Of a stretch of 64,000 nt of DNA, positions 13,301 to 24,618 are shown one piece after another. The DNA comes from Rosa chinensis (taxonomy: Eukaryota; Streptophyta; Magnoliopsida; Rosales; Rosaceae), in the NCBI RefSeq assembly GCF_002994745.2, contig NC_037089.1, forward strand, positions 80,872,347-80,936,346. Reading direction: 5' to 3'. The notes beneath the pieces are model-generated. The model did no database searches. It was given only the letters and a program-made list of their open reading frames with translations, and was not told the DNA's origin. The position numbers were made by a program, and so were the translations under genes. Each line of letters opens with the position of its first letter. Positions within the stretch are counted from its first letter, which is position 1.

Positions 13301-16300
13301 AACTTAGCCCTTGATTTTTTCCCACAAGCAGCTAAAGCTGCGGGAATCAATCCCGTCTTACTTGCATCAGTACGCAATCGGTGTGAGCTAATGTGCAAGT
13401 TTTTACTGGAAAGGATATTGCAGGTAATTTAATTCTTACTTGTTTCTACTTAAAACAATTTGGTTAATGTTCAGATCTGAACATTCAGAAGTTCTTACTT
13501 GTCAGGTAGAAGAAATGAATATCCAGGAAGTTGAGATGTGTGCACTTCCATATGTGCAAGTTCTGCATGCATTTTGTGTTGTGGATCCAACATTATGTGC
13601 ACCGGTTTCTAACCCTTCGCAGTTTGTGGTCACTCTTCAGCCTTATCTAAAGAGTCAGGTTAACTACATTTCATTGATCATAATGTATATTTGTACTCTG
13701 AGAAGTATCTATCGATTTTAAAGTCATTTTGATTCAAATGCAACAATTATTCTTTGTTTATGAATATACTAAAGAGCTGATTTTACCAGTTGTCCTTGCT
13801 TTTCTCTTTGATTCAAATGCAACAATATGAAGTCATGGAGTAACAATTGATAGCGGTCACTTGGTCCTTTTCTGATCTGCAAACTTAGGTGCATGTGTGC
13901 ACAGCACATTGTGTGAGGACAACTGTATACGCACACACATATATTTATTCATGTATTTTATGATTTTTATCATTTTGCTTTTGCATTGCTCATGGTATTG
14001 CTTGACTTGGTATGCTCACTAATTTTCCTCTAAGACCTGCTGGACTAAAACAGAAAAGCAGTATCTTATCTGTGAAAACTTGGTGCTCTTATTTGAGTGA
14101 ACAATTTGTAATGTTAAATATTGATTTGGACATCTTATCTATCTATAAGAGAATATAGATGTTATTGTTCAAACTCTATGTTGGATATTGATTACAACAT
14201 TCTTATTAGTAAAGTAGTCTCTTCATTTCTGTGTATGTATGTATCCCTATAAACTTTTAATTTAGATGGAGGGGGCTGATTATGCACCTTTGTCTTGTTT
14301 TCAGGATGATAATCGAGTGGTTGCCAAGTTATTGGAGAGCATAATATTCATAATTGATTCTGTCCTGCCTTTAGTAAGAAAGTTGCCACAAAATGTTCTT
14401 GAAGAACTTGAACAAGACTTAAAGAGCATGATTGTTCGGCATTCCTTCTTGTCAGTTGTTCATGCTTGCATCAAGTAAGCTCACTTCCAGATTTTTGCAT
14501 CAAGTAATAAGATGTGTTCCTTGCCAATTTGGAGTTCCTTTAGGTTTGAATTTTCTCTCCTCATTACAGGTGCCTCTGTGCTGTGAGTAAAGTGGCAGGA
14601 AAAGGCGCTGCTGTTGTGGAGTATCTAATTCAGGTTTTTTACAAACGGCTGGATGCTGAGGAAGTTGACAACCAGCAGGTTAGTTGGTTGATTATGTGTA
14701 ATGGGTTAAAGTTTTAATACTTAAGTTGTGCAGTTTCCCTGTTTGATTTAGACTATTTTGATTAGATATTTATTTTGTTAGTTACATTGCTTTTTGAATG
14801 TTTGGTATTAGAATCTTTTGATCAATGCTAGAATTGAAGTTATATCAATGCTAGTAGTTTGCGATGTGTAAAGTTGTTAAACTCCTCTAGCTTTCACTTG
14901 GTGTATTTTAAGTATCTATGCGTGGTTGCGTGGCATCCAGGCATATGGGACCCTTAGTTAACTCATTAAAGATTCCATGAATAGAGGGACCCTATAGAGT
15001 TTTCTTCCAGTTACTCCCCCTTAAGTTTTCCCTCATTGTTGGTCCACTTCCCAACTTCTAACTTGAACTACTACTCCCTGGTTGGTTGATGAAGCCCCTT
15101 ATATTAAGTGAGTACTCGCAGCACAATGGTGGTAGATTGAAGTTTGTATATGAGTTCCCATGTGTGCTCAATATGATATGTGAACCACAATGGTGAACTT
15201 GTGCATGACCATAGATCTGTATGATCACCCAACAGGGTGAATCACAATGGTGAACTTCTGTTGAGATGCGCAAGTAAGGCTCAATCATTTTCACACTTTG
15301 CATTTGTATTTGCCACAAATTAAGAGTTACTAATTGAACATGTGATATACTAATGGTCCCTTGGGGGCGGGGAGGCATTGTTCAAACCAGACACTAGGGA
15401 GAAACTCAGACTAGGGTAAAGTTCAGGGAGTTTATTTGTAAAGGCATGAAAACAAATACATGGTTCTTTCCTTTATTATTTTATTAGTTATTTTCGGCCA
15501 CTTTATATAATGTTTTGATACTTAAGATAGTATGGTATGATTAGTATCTATGCGTAATGCCTCTTTTCAGTATCCTGAAGATGTACTGTCAATTGCTTTT
15601 ATTTCCACTTATATATGGGACTTTGTGGTATTGAGTTGCTTAGCAACTTAATAAATAGTTTTTCTTCTGCGAGGTGTCATGTAGTGAAGTAGCTTAATCA
15701 TTGTTGATTACTTGTGCATGCAACTTTATGGAGGACTTTGCAGTCTCTTGGTACATAAGGTGTTATCTTGTGACTTGTGTATCCTTTTATTGTTGGGTTA
15801 GGTCAGGCCCCAAGTTTTAAAAGGAACTATTGGGGATGGTTTTTATTTTATTTTTTTTAATCTTTTATTTATATATTTCCTCTTATGAGGGAGACTGAAG
15901 TTTTTCTTATGCACTATTCAGCTCTTTATTTCTTCGCTTTTAGTTTTCTTTTTTTTATTGAAAATGGCTTTTAGTTCCTTGAGAATCATTGTTGATAACT
16001 CGTGTGTAGCTCATATGTAGACAACATGTAACCAGGAAGCTAGTTTTGACAATATGCTACTCTTTACTTAGTTATTTATTTCTAATTTCAGAAAGCGGGG
16101 CGATCTCTTTTCTGTCTTGGAATGCTTATCCGTTATGGCAACTCTTTACTGTGTTACTCTGATCAAACAATTGATGTTGCAAGCAGTCTCGGCTTATTTA
16201 AAAGATATCTTCTAATGGACGATTTTTTCTTAAAGGCTAGATCATTGCAGGTATAATCCTTTTGATCTTTTTACTTTCTCTAAGCGTGATTTGATCTTGA

Positions 16301-18873
16301 TTGTAAAATACCTGGTCTAAGGGAATGTAATAATGTTACTTTTTAAATTTTGTAGGCATTGGGCTTTGTGTTAATTGCTAGGCCTGAATTTATGTTGGAA
16401 AAAGATATTGGGAAGATATTAGAGGAGACATTCTCTTCTAGCTCTGATGTTCGTCTCAAGGTAACAAGGTGCCTTCATTTATGCTGCACTAATTGCCTCT
16501 CTGTAAACTAAATCATTTTATTGACCAGATGCAAGCTTTGCAAAACATGTACGACTATCTTCTTGATGCTGAAACTCAATTGGGAACGGATACAACCAGT
16601 AATAATGTGGCTGATTATTCTGTGGAGGGTGGCAATGCTGTACCTGTTGCTGCGGGTGCTGGAGATACTAATATATGTGGCGGAATAGTTCAGTTGTATT
16701 GGGATAATATTCTGGAGAGATGTTTGGACTTTAATGAACAAATTCGCAGCTCTGCCCTTAAGGTGAGTATAGGCTTCTATTTACTATTCCTAGCTCTGTG
16801 TGTGCTTTTATTCCCCTTCTAAGAAGCACTGGAATAATATTTTCAAAAAAAGAAAGAATTAAAGCAGTGGAATAATATTTTCAAAAAAAGAAAGAATTAA
16901 AGCAGTGGAATAAACCTGGAGCATGAACTATTATCTTTTGGACAGCCAACTTAGAGAACATTACACATAGAAGGAAAGGGTATACACTTCTCCTGGTTTT
17001 TCATAAACCAGTTTGGAAGGATTTGTTCAATTGCAATGATACTAATCATAGCGTATTTTCTTCAACTTATCTATACGTTTTATCAATTGTGCAGATTGTT
17101 GAAGTTGTGCTGCGCCAAGGGCTTGTGCACCCTATTACTTGTGTTCCATTCCTCATTGCACTGGAAACAGATCCACTGGAGGCCAATTCGACATTAGCGC
17201 ATCATTTGCTGATGAATATGAATGAAAAGTATTCACCGTGCGATGCTTTTTGACTTGTCATGTCTTCTCTATTTCCTTATATTCGCTAATTGATGTTCCC
17301 TTTAGGTACCCTTCATTTTTTGAAAGCCGACTAGGGGATGGCCTTCAAATGTCTTTTGGATTTATACAATCCATACGTCCAAGTACTGAACGTGAGAACA
17401 CAAAACCACCATCAAAGGCTTCTGGAAATGCAAAGGGAAAAGTTGATGATGTTTCTTTTGCTCAAGCAAGATTGGGAGTCTCTCGAATCTACAAGCTTAT
17501 TCGTGCTAACCGTGTTTCAAGGAACAAATTTATGTCCTCAATTGTTCGCAAGTTTGATAATCCTATCTGGACCACTTCAGTAGTCCCTTTCCTCATGTGA
17601 GTTCAGTCATTGGTGCCAGCCTGGAGTTCGTTCAAGTGTGCTAGTTGATAGTGCTGACTTCATACTGTATTACTTTTTGTAGGTACTGCACGGAAATACT
17701 TGCCTTGCTGCCATTCACAACACCTGATGAGCCCCTTTATTTAGTCTATGCTATAAATAGAGTAATACAAGTTAAGGCTGGGCAACTTGAAGCAAAGCTG
17801 AAAGCTCTGACATTGCATCTGTTACAAAGAGGTGCACCCCGTGGGAATGGCGTAATTAAAGAGGACCCAGCTGCTCCGCCCTTTACAAGAGGAATGGCAT
17901 CAGTGGATTTGAATGGGACAATTGAACCAGAATCAGCTTATTACATGGCAGCTATGGATTTGAATGGGACGATTGAACAAGACCCAGCTGATCAGTCTGT
18001 CTCAAATCAAGATACCGTGTTAGAGGCAAAGATGCACGGTAAAGGTTCTGTCAGTTCCTCTGGCATCTCAATAGATGATGTACAGATAATCCAGGTATTT
18101 AAATTTCTTAGTGCTATATCGAATCAATTTTCCATTGACCAGAAAAAAGAAGCTCATTGATACTGTTCTTTCATGATTATAATATCTTATCTATCTTGTT
18201 TGCCTTGCTTTTTGTAGGCAGACTGCCTGGCAGCTATTGCATTGCAGCTTCTTTTGAAACTGAAGAGACACCTAAAAATTGTGTATAGCTTGAATGATGC
18301 TAGGTGCCAGGTAAGTAATCACTAGATCACTTAGAACTTTATTTTGTTACAAAGATTTATGAATATGATTTTAATCTGGCTCTAAAACCAGGCTTTCTCT
18401 CCAACCGATCCCATTAAACCTGGAGATGCTTTCTCCAAGCAGAGCATTCCTTTTGACGTCAGTGACACACATACTAACTTGCCTGGAACTTATCAAGAAT
18501 TGGTACAAAGATATCAGGTACTAGGAGCTATGACACTATGCATTTGTCTCCTCTTTTCTTGCTTGTATCTATCAAATGACTTGCTGTGCTTACTTGAAAT
18601 TACCAATTAGTCCATATATCTATTGAATTCTTAATGTTATCACGTATTGTTATTGAACAGGAATTCAAGAATGCGTTGAAGGATGATACAGTTGATTTCT
18701 CAACTTACACAGCAAATCTCAAAAGAAAACGTCCGGCCCCTAGGAAAGGAAGGAAATCTGGAGTTAGAGATGATGAGGATGACAATGATGATGATGAAGA
18801 TTGGTCAGGTGGGGCTCGGAGGCTGAGTTATAGTGGGAGGAGAGGTGGCCACAGTAGAAGTCGACAACGATAG
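7318..18873 (+). CDS. SCC2: Sister chromatid cohesion protein SCC2 (cohesin loader, Nipped-B family), 28 exons
   Basis: SCC2 with SCC4 loads cohesin onto chromosomes in the nucleus. Exons: 7318-7568, 7796-7905, 8776-8915, 8993-9089, 9198-9448, 9707-9814, 9954-10065, 10387-10483, 10597-10783, 10913-11344, 11428-11960, 12040-12253, 12357-12407, 12505-12663, 12754-12921, 13124-13423, 13506-13658, 14305-14474, 14570-14678, 16092-16250, 16356-16460, 16529-16762, 17095-17228, 17306-17596, 17683-18094, 18218-18310, 18392-18517, 18661-18873. They sum to 5409 nt, 1802 aa, near the plant family length. A C4HC3 PHD finger (residues about 662-709, VCSACLDG to WHCQICLC), found in plant but not yeast or animal SCC2, is followed by the HEAT-repeat body ([51 protein letters not shown]). 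The C-terminus is an acidic/basic tail with an NLS-like [13 protein letters not shown] 17-residue unit (DLNGTIE) is duplicated near residues 1596 and 1613. The first ATG in frame is 7318. Confidence 0.95.
10217..10361. repeat. Tandem duplication (period about 73 bp) in SCC2 intron 7
   Basis: Two adjacent units begin GAGTACTGGACTCATTGTTT at 10217 and 10290 and both end near CCATATTTTGTAT. They differ by a few substitutions and small indels. The repeat lies wholly within the intron between exons 7 and 8. Confidence 0.75.
16824..16914. repeat. Tandem duplication (period 38 bp) in SCC2 intron 22
   Basis: The unit AGCA(C/G)TGGAATAATATT plus a TTTCAAAAAAAGAAAGAATT tail occurs twice in a row, with a partial third start (AGCAGTGGAATAA). 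Copies are almost identical, so the duplication is recent. It is intronic. Confidence 0.8.
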
Positions 18874-19922
18874 TTGTAAGTAAATGACAGGTAGACGTAG
18901 AAATGCCCTAACTTGTACATTTAGGAGAAAGGAATAGAAAATAGGATATAATGAGCGGAAAGAATAGATTTCTGAGAACAGTAGAGAAATCAGGTAGAGT
19001 AGTGCTTTCTCTTACTGTTTTTCTGTATTTTGCCTGGGCATGTAATTTTTTGTCAATGGTATTCCGCGCCTGTATATTATTATTTTTAGGTTTCTTTTCT
19101 GGTGCTGTGACATCTAATGAAAACAGCATCATTGATTCTTTGCTTTTTATAAATCTAGTCATTGTTACTCATTTTTCCGGGCTTCTTGTGGTACTAATGT
19201 TTGTCTCATTATAGAGCATTGTAGGAACTAGTCATGGGCGCTCTTGTTGTTTATAGATTTTTGTTTTTTTTAAAGAATATATAGAAGTTGGATTTAGATC
19301 CAGTAGGGGTTTAGAATTATTAATCGCATTGCACTCCATCGTTTTGATTGCATCAGCATGCAAATAACCATTAAATTGCTCCCAGTTTAAAGTAATATAC
19401 CTCAAGGCTTCCCAATTTGGAGCTACCGCATTCTTAATCAGAAATCACATCAGATCAAATTGATGCCCTGAAAAATGAGATAAAAAGGTTGCACTAATTG
19501 GTATTGTAATGAGGTCAGATTAGAATGTAGGCATTTATTCTGTGTTTAAGCATGTTTTGCAGACCGAGGTTCGGCGAGGCAGAATCAAATCAACACATCA
19601 ACTCAAGGTTTAACAATAGCAAAGTATATTAACACTAGCAAAGTGAAGAAAAAGTCTCATAGCATACTTTCTAGCACCTCCTTAAGGAGGCACAAATATT
19701 GTGTTTTGAGATAATCCATTGCCTAACTTCACTGAGCACCATGCCCTATCCTAAAACTCTAAAAATGTGAATAACGACGATTTCCACCAGAATCGAAACA
19801 ACACCATTATTCAAATTTAAGTTACAAGGGAGCATAAATAGTATCAAAAAGTCCGTCGAGAATCAAGCATCTTCAAACAGTGTTCTTCACCATAAAGCTT
19901 ATACAAAATTCTTCCCAGTTGC
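18874..19922. other. Intergenic between convergent SCC2 and BCCP genes
   Basis: No gene seen. The first few hundred bases are the SCC2 3' flank and the right end is the BCCP 3' UTR side. Small open frames here have no recognisable similarity. Confidence 0.6.
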
Positions 19923-21874
19923 TCAGGGTGCTATGACAAAAAGAGGCTGCACAAAGGAAAACATACCGCTCAGATAAAATAATCATTACAGAGTATGTGA
20001 ATGCGGGCTGTGTGTGCCAAAGAGCGAGGGAGAGAGGTAGGATATTTACCGTGTCTACGCTCACTGGTTTTGTATCCTCAGCAAGTACCTCAACTATGGT
20101 TCCAGATTGATCAGCCTGAAAGAGAGGACAATAAATAATTTAGAATGCTGTACTATACCAAATGAAAGTAAAGCCAATTCATAGCACAACATAGCCGTGA
20201 GTAATGTAAAGCCATACCTCAATTTCATTCATCAACTTCATGGCCTCAATGATGCAAATGACTTGACCTTTCTGCACTTTATCTCCTACCTGAACATTTA
20301 TTTGAGTAAAGATATGAGGGGAACTGACCATATATTAACAGTAAATGTACGTGTAATCTGAAGAAAACATAAGCACCCAAACATAAGTTTATATCTCTAG
20401 TTGTTTATATAACAGACATATGCACATAACATAAGTGATCATGTCTTGCTATAGCTCCTAGAACTCAAGCTCTAAGAGATAAGACTTGCCTTGACAAAAG
20501 GTGGTTCGCCAGGTGCAGGAGAACGGTAAAAGGTTCCAGCCATGGGGCATTTCAGCGGTGGGTGAGCTGATGCAGCTGGCTTTGCAGGGGCAGGTAATGC
20601 AGGTGCTGATGCTGCTGGAGCTGGGCTTGCTGGAGCAGGAGCAGCTGCTGGGGCAGGTGGTGGTGGACCATATTGCATAGGATAAGGATAAGGTGGTGGT
20701 GCCGAAGCAACTGGAGCTTGTGGTGCTGGCTTCTCCAAGGCTTCCTTCTTTCTTATTACGAGCTCTAGATCTAGTTGCTTCATTTGCAGCTCCACAATAT
20801 CTCTTGAATCCACTAACCTGCTCATGAAAATGATGCCAGCATATCAAAAATGTTTAGTGTCTGATGCATAGTTGCTGGTAACTTAAGAAGACAAATATAG
20901 GCATACATATGAAAGCCGCTGCAACTTACTTGATAAGGTCTGATACTTGGGCCATGAATGCTGAGATTGATGATGAATCTGGAATATTGTTCGAAACCTT
21001 TTCAGCAGACTCATCTTCAGACTTGGTGTTATTTATGGGAGCAGAATTTGAAGGTTTCTCAGTAGTGACCTTCAATTCAAAAATTGGAGCAAAAAAAGAA
21101 AGAAACTTCAATTCAAAACGTAATTTATCTCCGTAGATGAGTAAAGTTCCCACTAAATCCACACACTGAACTTATAGTAAATAATCTACCTTACTGAGTG
21201 CCTGCACCTTCCAAGCACCAGATTGCTTCTTGATGTTGCTCTGCACACATCACCCATATTTTCATAAAAATACAGTCAAAAAATAACAAAGTTCCACTGC
21301 AAAAACTAGACTATCATTCATCAAATCATCACTTTTTCAATTCAAAGCTATTGACAAATAAAAGTTGCAATCTTTATTGGTCTCAGCTTGCTGGTGTACA
21401 TCTAAAGACAGTGTCTTGAGGTGAAACAATATTGGGTTCTGCTCATTCAAAAATCTTAACCATGACTATCAAACTATATGAAATCCTATGCATACCCAAA
21501 ATTAAACTGGGTTCAGCTTACTCAGAATTCTTACTAAAGACTCAAAATTTTCACCAAATAATTTGTTCAAAGCTGGTACCCGCAACACTAATCTCAGCGT
21601 TTCCTCCAGTACAATGTTCATGTATACAGAAACCCATTTCTCTCACTTAAAAACAAAACAACACTAATCAACTAAAACCCAACAGAACCATACTAATCAC
21701 CAGAGAGTGGAGAATCAACCAAACCTGGAGGCCAGAAGATTGGAGCAAGGAAGACCGATTGAGACAGTTGTGGAAGGAAAGGAGCTGCTGCTGGGGCTGT
21801 GAGCTCTGTGACGCAGCAAGCCGAACAATTGGGGCAGAACAAGGTTTGGGACAAGGGGCAGTGAAAGAAGCCAT
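19923..21874 (-). CDS. BCCP: Biotin carboxyl carrier protein of plastid acetyl-CoA carboxylase
   Basis: This subunit carries biotin between the carboxylase and carboxyltransferase of heteromeric ACCase, the first committed step of plastid fatty acid synthesis. Exons: 21874-21725, 21240-21190, 21069-20930, 20817-20490, 20289-20218, 20115-20050, 19946-19923; 831 nt, 276 aa, close to known plant BCCPs. Exon 1 is a Ser/Gln-rich, non-conserved chloroplast transit peptide. Exon 4 holds a long Pro/Ala-rich linker (about residues 135-200), then PMAGTFYRSPAPGEPPFVK. Exon 5 has the biotinylation site EAMKLMNE with the acceptor Lys at about residue 241, 35 from the end as is typical. The C-terminus is PVSVDTPLFVIAP. 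The intron after exon 4 has a GC donor (AAG|GCAAGT) rather than GT; only this boundary joins FVK to VGDKVQKG in frame. Confidence 0.95.
20488..20490 (-). other. Non-canonical GC 5' splice site in BCCP
   Basis: On the minus strand the exon ends AAG at 20490 and the intron begins GCAAGT at 20489. Apart from the GC dinucleotide it matches the strong donor consensus, as expected for GC-AG introns. No nearby GT donor preserves the conserved protein. Confidence 0.85.
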
Positions 21875-22675
21875 TTTGGAGGTAAACACAAGAATGAGGA
21901 GAGATGGGTGCGAAGTGTTTTAGGGGATGGGATCTGAAATTGAAATGGGGGATTAATGGGGTGGATTTGTAGGGGTGGGGACGAGGGGCGATGAGATCCA
22001 AGAGAGCGCTTTGGTGTTGGTCTGAGAAATCTGAGAAGCCCAAAGGGAATAAGGGTGGTGTTAAATGTTGTGTTTTATTATAGTTGAGGGAAGAAATGTG
22101 TAGAGCGTCTGTTTGTTTTGCGATACTTCCAAAGTTCCAATGCCACAGAGAGAGAGAGAGAGTCGTTTGTGAGTTGTGACATAATAAAAATGGTCAATTA
22201 TATTATCCACCCTCTCTTAACTAACCGCGAACAACACACGCGGAATATGGAGAGAGAGAGAGAGGGAGAGAGAGAGATGGACATTGTGATTTTTGCGTGC
22301 CATTTGTGGGTTGCTTTCCCTCCAACTCCAACTCCAACTCCAACTGCAATGCTAAGCTGGTGGCCTGGTGTGATGTGAACTGCTAGTGTGGGTCCTTGCA
22401 TTTTCACTATTATCCATCTGTTTTTTTGTTTGTTTGATAATGTGTTCTTGATCCATTTTCTTTTTGGGTGAAAGTATGTATTTCTTGCAAGTGTATATCA
22501 AATATTAGTATATCAAATATGATCAAATTTGAAGACAGAGTTAAAAGGCAATTTCGTTGAGAAATGAGATTTGTATAACAACAATGAAATATCTCAACTA
22601 TCGGAAATTCACTCAATTTCTCAAAAAATAAAAATTTAACTACTAAATGACATGCACAAGGCATTAAAATTTTAA
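21875..22675. other. BCCP promoter side and microsatellite-rich intergenic region
   Basis: No gene seen. It contains (AG)n tracts at 22147-22162 and 22249-22278 and a (CCAACT)n tract at 22321-22345. The GA tracts lie 270-400 bp upstream of the BCCP ATG, a common position for GA/CT elements in plant promoters. Confidence 0.6.
22147..22345. repeat. Microsatellites (AG)n and (CCAACT)n
   Basis: (AG)n at 22147-22162, a longer interrupted (AG)n at 22249-22278, and about four CCAACT units at 22321-22345. All are simple tandem repeats visible by eye. Confidence 0.9.
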
Positions 22676-23430
22676 CCTTTTTTTTTTTTTTTTTCTGAAA
22701 GTAAAGAAGAAAAACTACAAGTTAAAACCTCTGCAACAACCAACACCCAAATTATCTCAAAGAAAGGCCTGACAAGCACCTCAAAGTCGGAACCAACTTT
22801 AAGCTTGAGTATCGTGACCAGTTTTGGCAATGGCATCCGCCAAGAAATTTGTCTCTCTCTTAGTATGATGGAAGGATGACACCTGAGTAAGACTTGCGTC
22901 TTGTACCACATGATTAATTCTCCAAGGAGTCTGACTTATTCCTGCAACATTGTCTAGAAGTAACTTAGAATCCCCCTTAATTTTAATATATGTAAAACCA
23001 TGAAGCCAACTAGCCAAGCTGCATGTAATCCCCCTCGTAAAGCTAAAGCCTCCGCTAAGAGAACATCCTGAATACCAAATCTATTACTGGCTGCAAAGAT
23101 AGGTTCTTCAGTTGAGTCTCGAAAAACAAAACCTGCAGCTGCACTTGTATTCAAAATAACAGAACCATCAAAATTAAGTTTTAAAGAGCCATCTTTGGGT
23201 GGAAGCCATTTAATTATATGTGGAGAAGGTCTTTTTGCAGGAGAAGAGTGATAAGCAGTATAATTCTTCCAAACTCTTGCCGCAACACTTACCACTTTTG
23301 AAGGAACAAACAAAAGGTTCCTAAAACTCAAAGTCAGATCATTCCTGGCCTTCCACAATGAATAATCGGTGATTGGCATTAGTTTCTTGCTTCCATGATT
23401 CATTAAAGTTTTGAGTTGGATCCACATAAA
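22676..23430 (-). mobile_element. 5'-truncated LINE 3' end with degenerate RNase H domain and A-tail
   Basis: On the minus strand an open frame from 23427 contains a LINE-like tail motif (YSLWKARNDL) and then the start of an RVT_3-type RNase H domain (LKLNFDGSV, AGFVFRD, EALALRGGLHAAW). The frame is lost near 23010-23020, and the domain continues in a second frame to about 22803 (IKGDSKLLLDNVAG, KRETNFLADAIAKTG). The element ends in a minus-strand A-tail, seen as poly-T at about 22678-22694. There is no reverse transcriptase, so this is the usual 5'-truncated dead copy. I found no convincing target duplication. Confidence 0.75.
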
Positions 23431-24299
23431 TATTGTAAAGTATCTGAATTTTACGATATTGTAAAGGTTATTTTGATGTTATAACATCATTATAAGCAGT
23501 TAAAAATGAAAACTTTTTTTTTTTTAAATAGTGAAATTTGGCCTAAAAATTGTGATATCCAAATTTGAAGTGAGAGTCAAAACACAATTTTATTGGAAAA
23601 TAAGGTTTTTGAGGTTCATGTTAGACAGCTGAAACATGCTTCAACCCTTGAGTGGATTTTAAATAATTACAAATGTGAAGCAGGACTCAAAAGGCAATTT
23701 AAAAAGAAGAAAAAGAAGAGGTTTCTAAGATTAATATAGGGGTTGTGCCCGTTTGCCCAAAAACTCAAGGTATTTTGCCCAATCAATCCAACATCCTTGT
23801 ATTTTGCCCATTTACACAACTTTTAGGTGAAAAGACTCATAAGGGTAGTCCTTTCTAAAGTAGTGCCTAGTGTATCCTATGCTGACTTTTGGGTCCAAAA
23901 CTCACTTTTTCTTAGAAAAACCTGTTCCAACTTCTGAGAAAAACAAAACTAGCCTTCAACATGCCCAAAATTTTCACCTAACGGTTACTTTAACAGGCGG
24001 AATCACTGCTGCTTGTTTCTATCCTAAGCTGTGGCACGTTTTTTCTAAAAACCAGGAATTCTGAACTTTTAAAAGAAAGTCTAAGATACTGGCTGAACAC
24101 AATTAAGATAAAAGAAACATCACAGAACTTAACTTGCTAATATTAAAAATTTGATGAAGTGGGTGAACACACTGAAATTATTCATATAAACATAATTACA
24201 AGCTAGGAATTCAGAGCCTCATTCTCAGGTAAATAGCTAAAAGCTGTTTAGCTATCCATAAGAATGATTACAGTACTTACTTGAAATGAAAGCACACTT
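23431..24299. other. Intergenic between LINE fragment and viral relic
   Basis: No gene seen. Near 23740-23850 there is a run with repeated TTTTGCCCA words. Segments at about 23558 and 23671 resemble a segment at 22525 on the other side of the LINE. The left end of the viral insertion may lie within this stretch. Confidence 0.5.
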
Positions 24300-24400
24300 C
24301 TTCACACAGATGGGAAAAAAAAAACTCTGCTACTTCTTAAAACTAGTATGAACTGATGCTCTCCTCTCTTCGAATGCCTTCTAAGAGAAGCTAAAGCTCC

Positions 24401-24408
24401 TTATATAG
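24401..24408 (-). promoter_or_regulatory. Putative pregenomic RNA promoter TATA box of the viral relic
   Basis: The minus strand reads CCCTATATAAGGAGC, a strong TATA box placed after the last viral frame. It is followed by a CT/GA-rich leader (CTTCTCTTAGAAGG). The position downstream of the polymerase frame is where caulimovirids keep the full-length transcript promoter. Activity is unknown. Confidence 0.6.
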
Positions 24409-24618
24409 GGAGCGGAACTCTAATTACAATTCAAAACTACCAAATGTACAACACGACTCCGTGATTTTCTGCTTTCCTTAGTGCTCCTGCTGGTGGAGGT
24501 CGGCCGAGGAAAAGCAGATTCCTTTTAGGTGAAATGTTTTTCACCTGCTTTTTGAAAAGCAAAAGTTGCTTTTGGAAAAGGTCCAAAAGAACTTTCGGTG
24601 TTTTCTGCACCTGCTGCT

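Noticed and set aside
15058..15378. 106-codon minus-strand ORF in SCC2 intron 19
   Set aside because: No similarity recognised; the composition comes from short CACAATGGTG-type repeats in the intron.
20458..20847. 129-codon alternate-frame ORF over BCCP exon 4
   Set aside because: Shadow frame of the Pro/Ala-rich linker; the other frame carries the conserved BCCP sequence and biotin domain.
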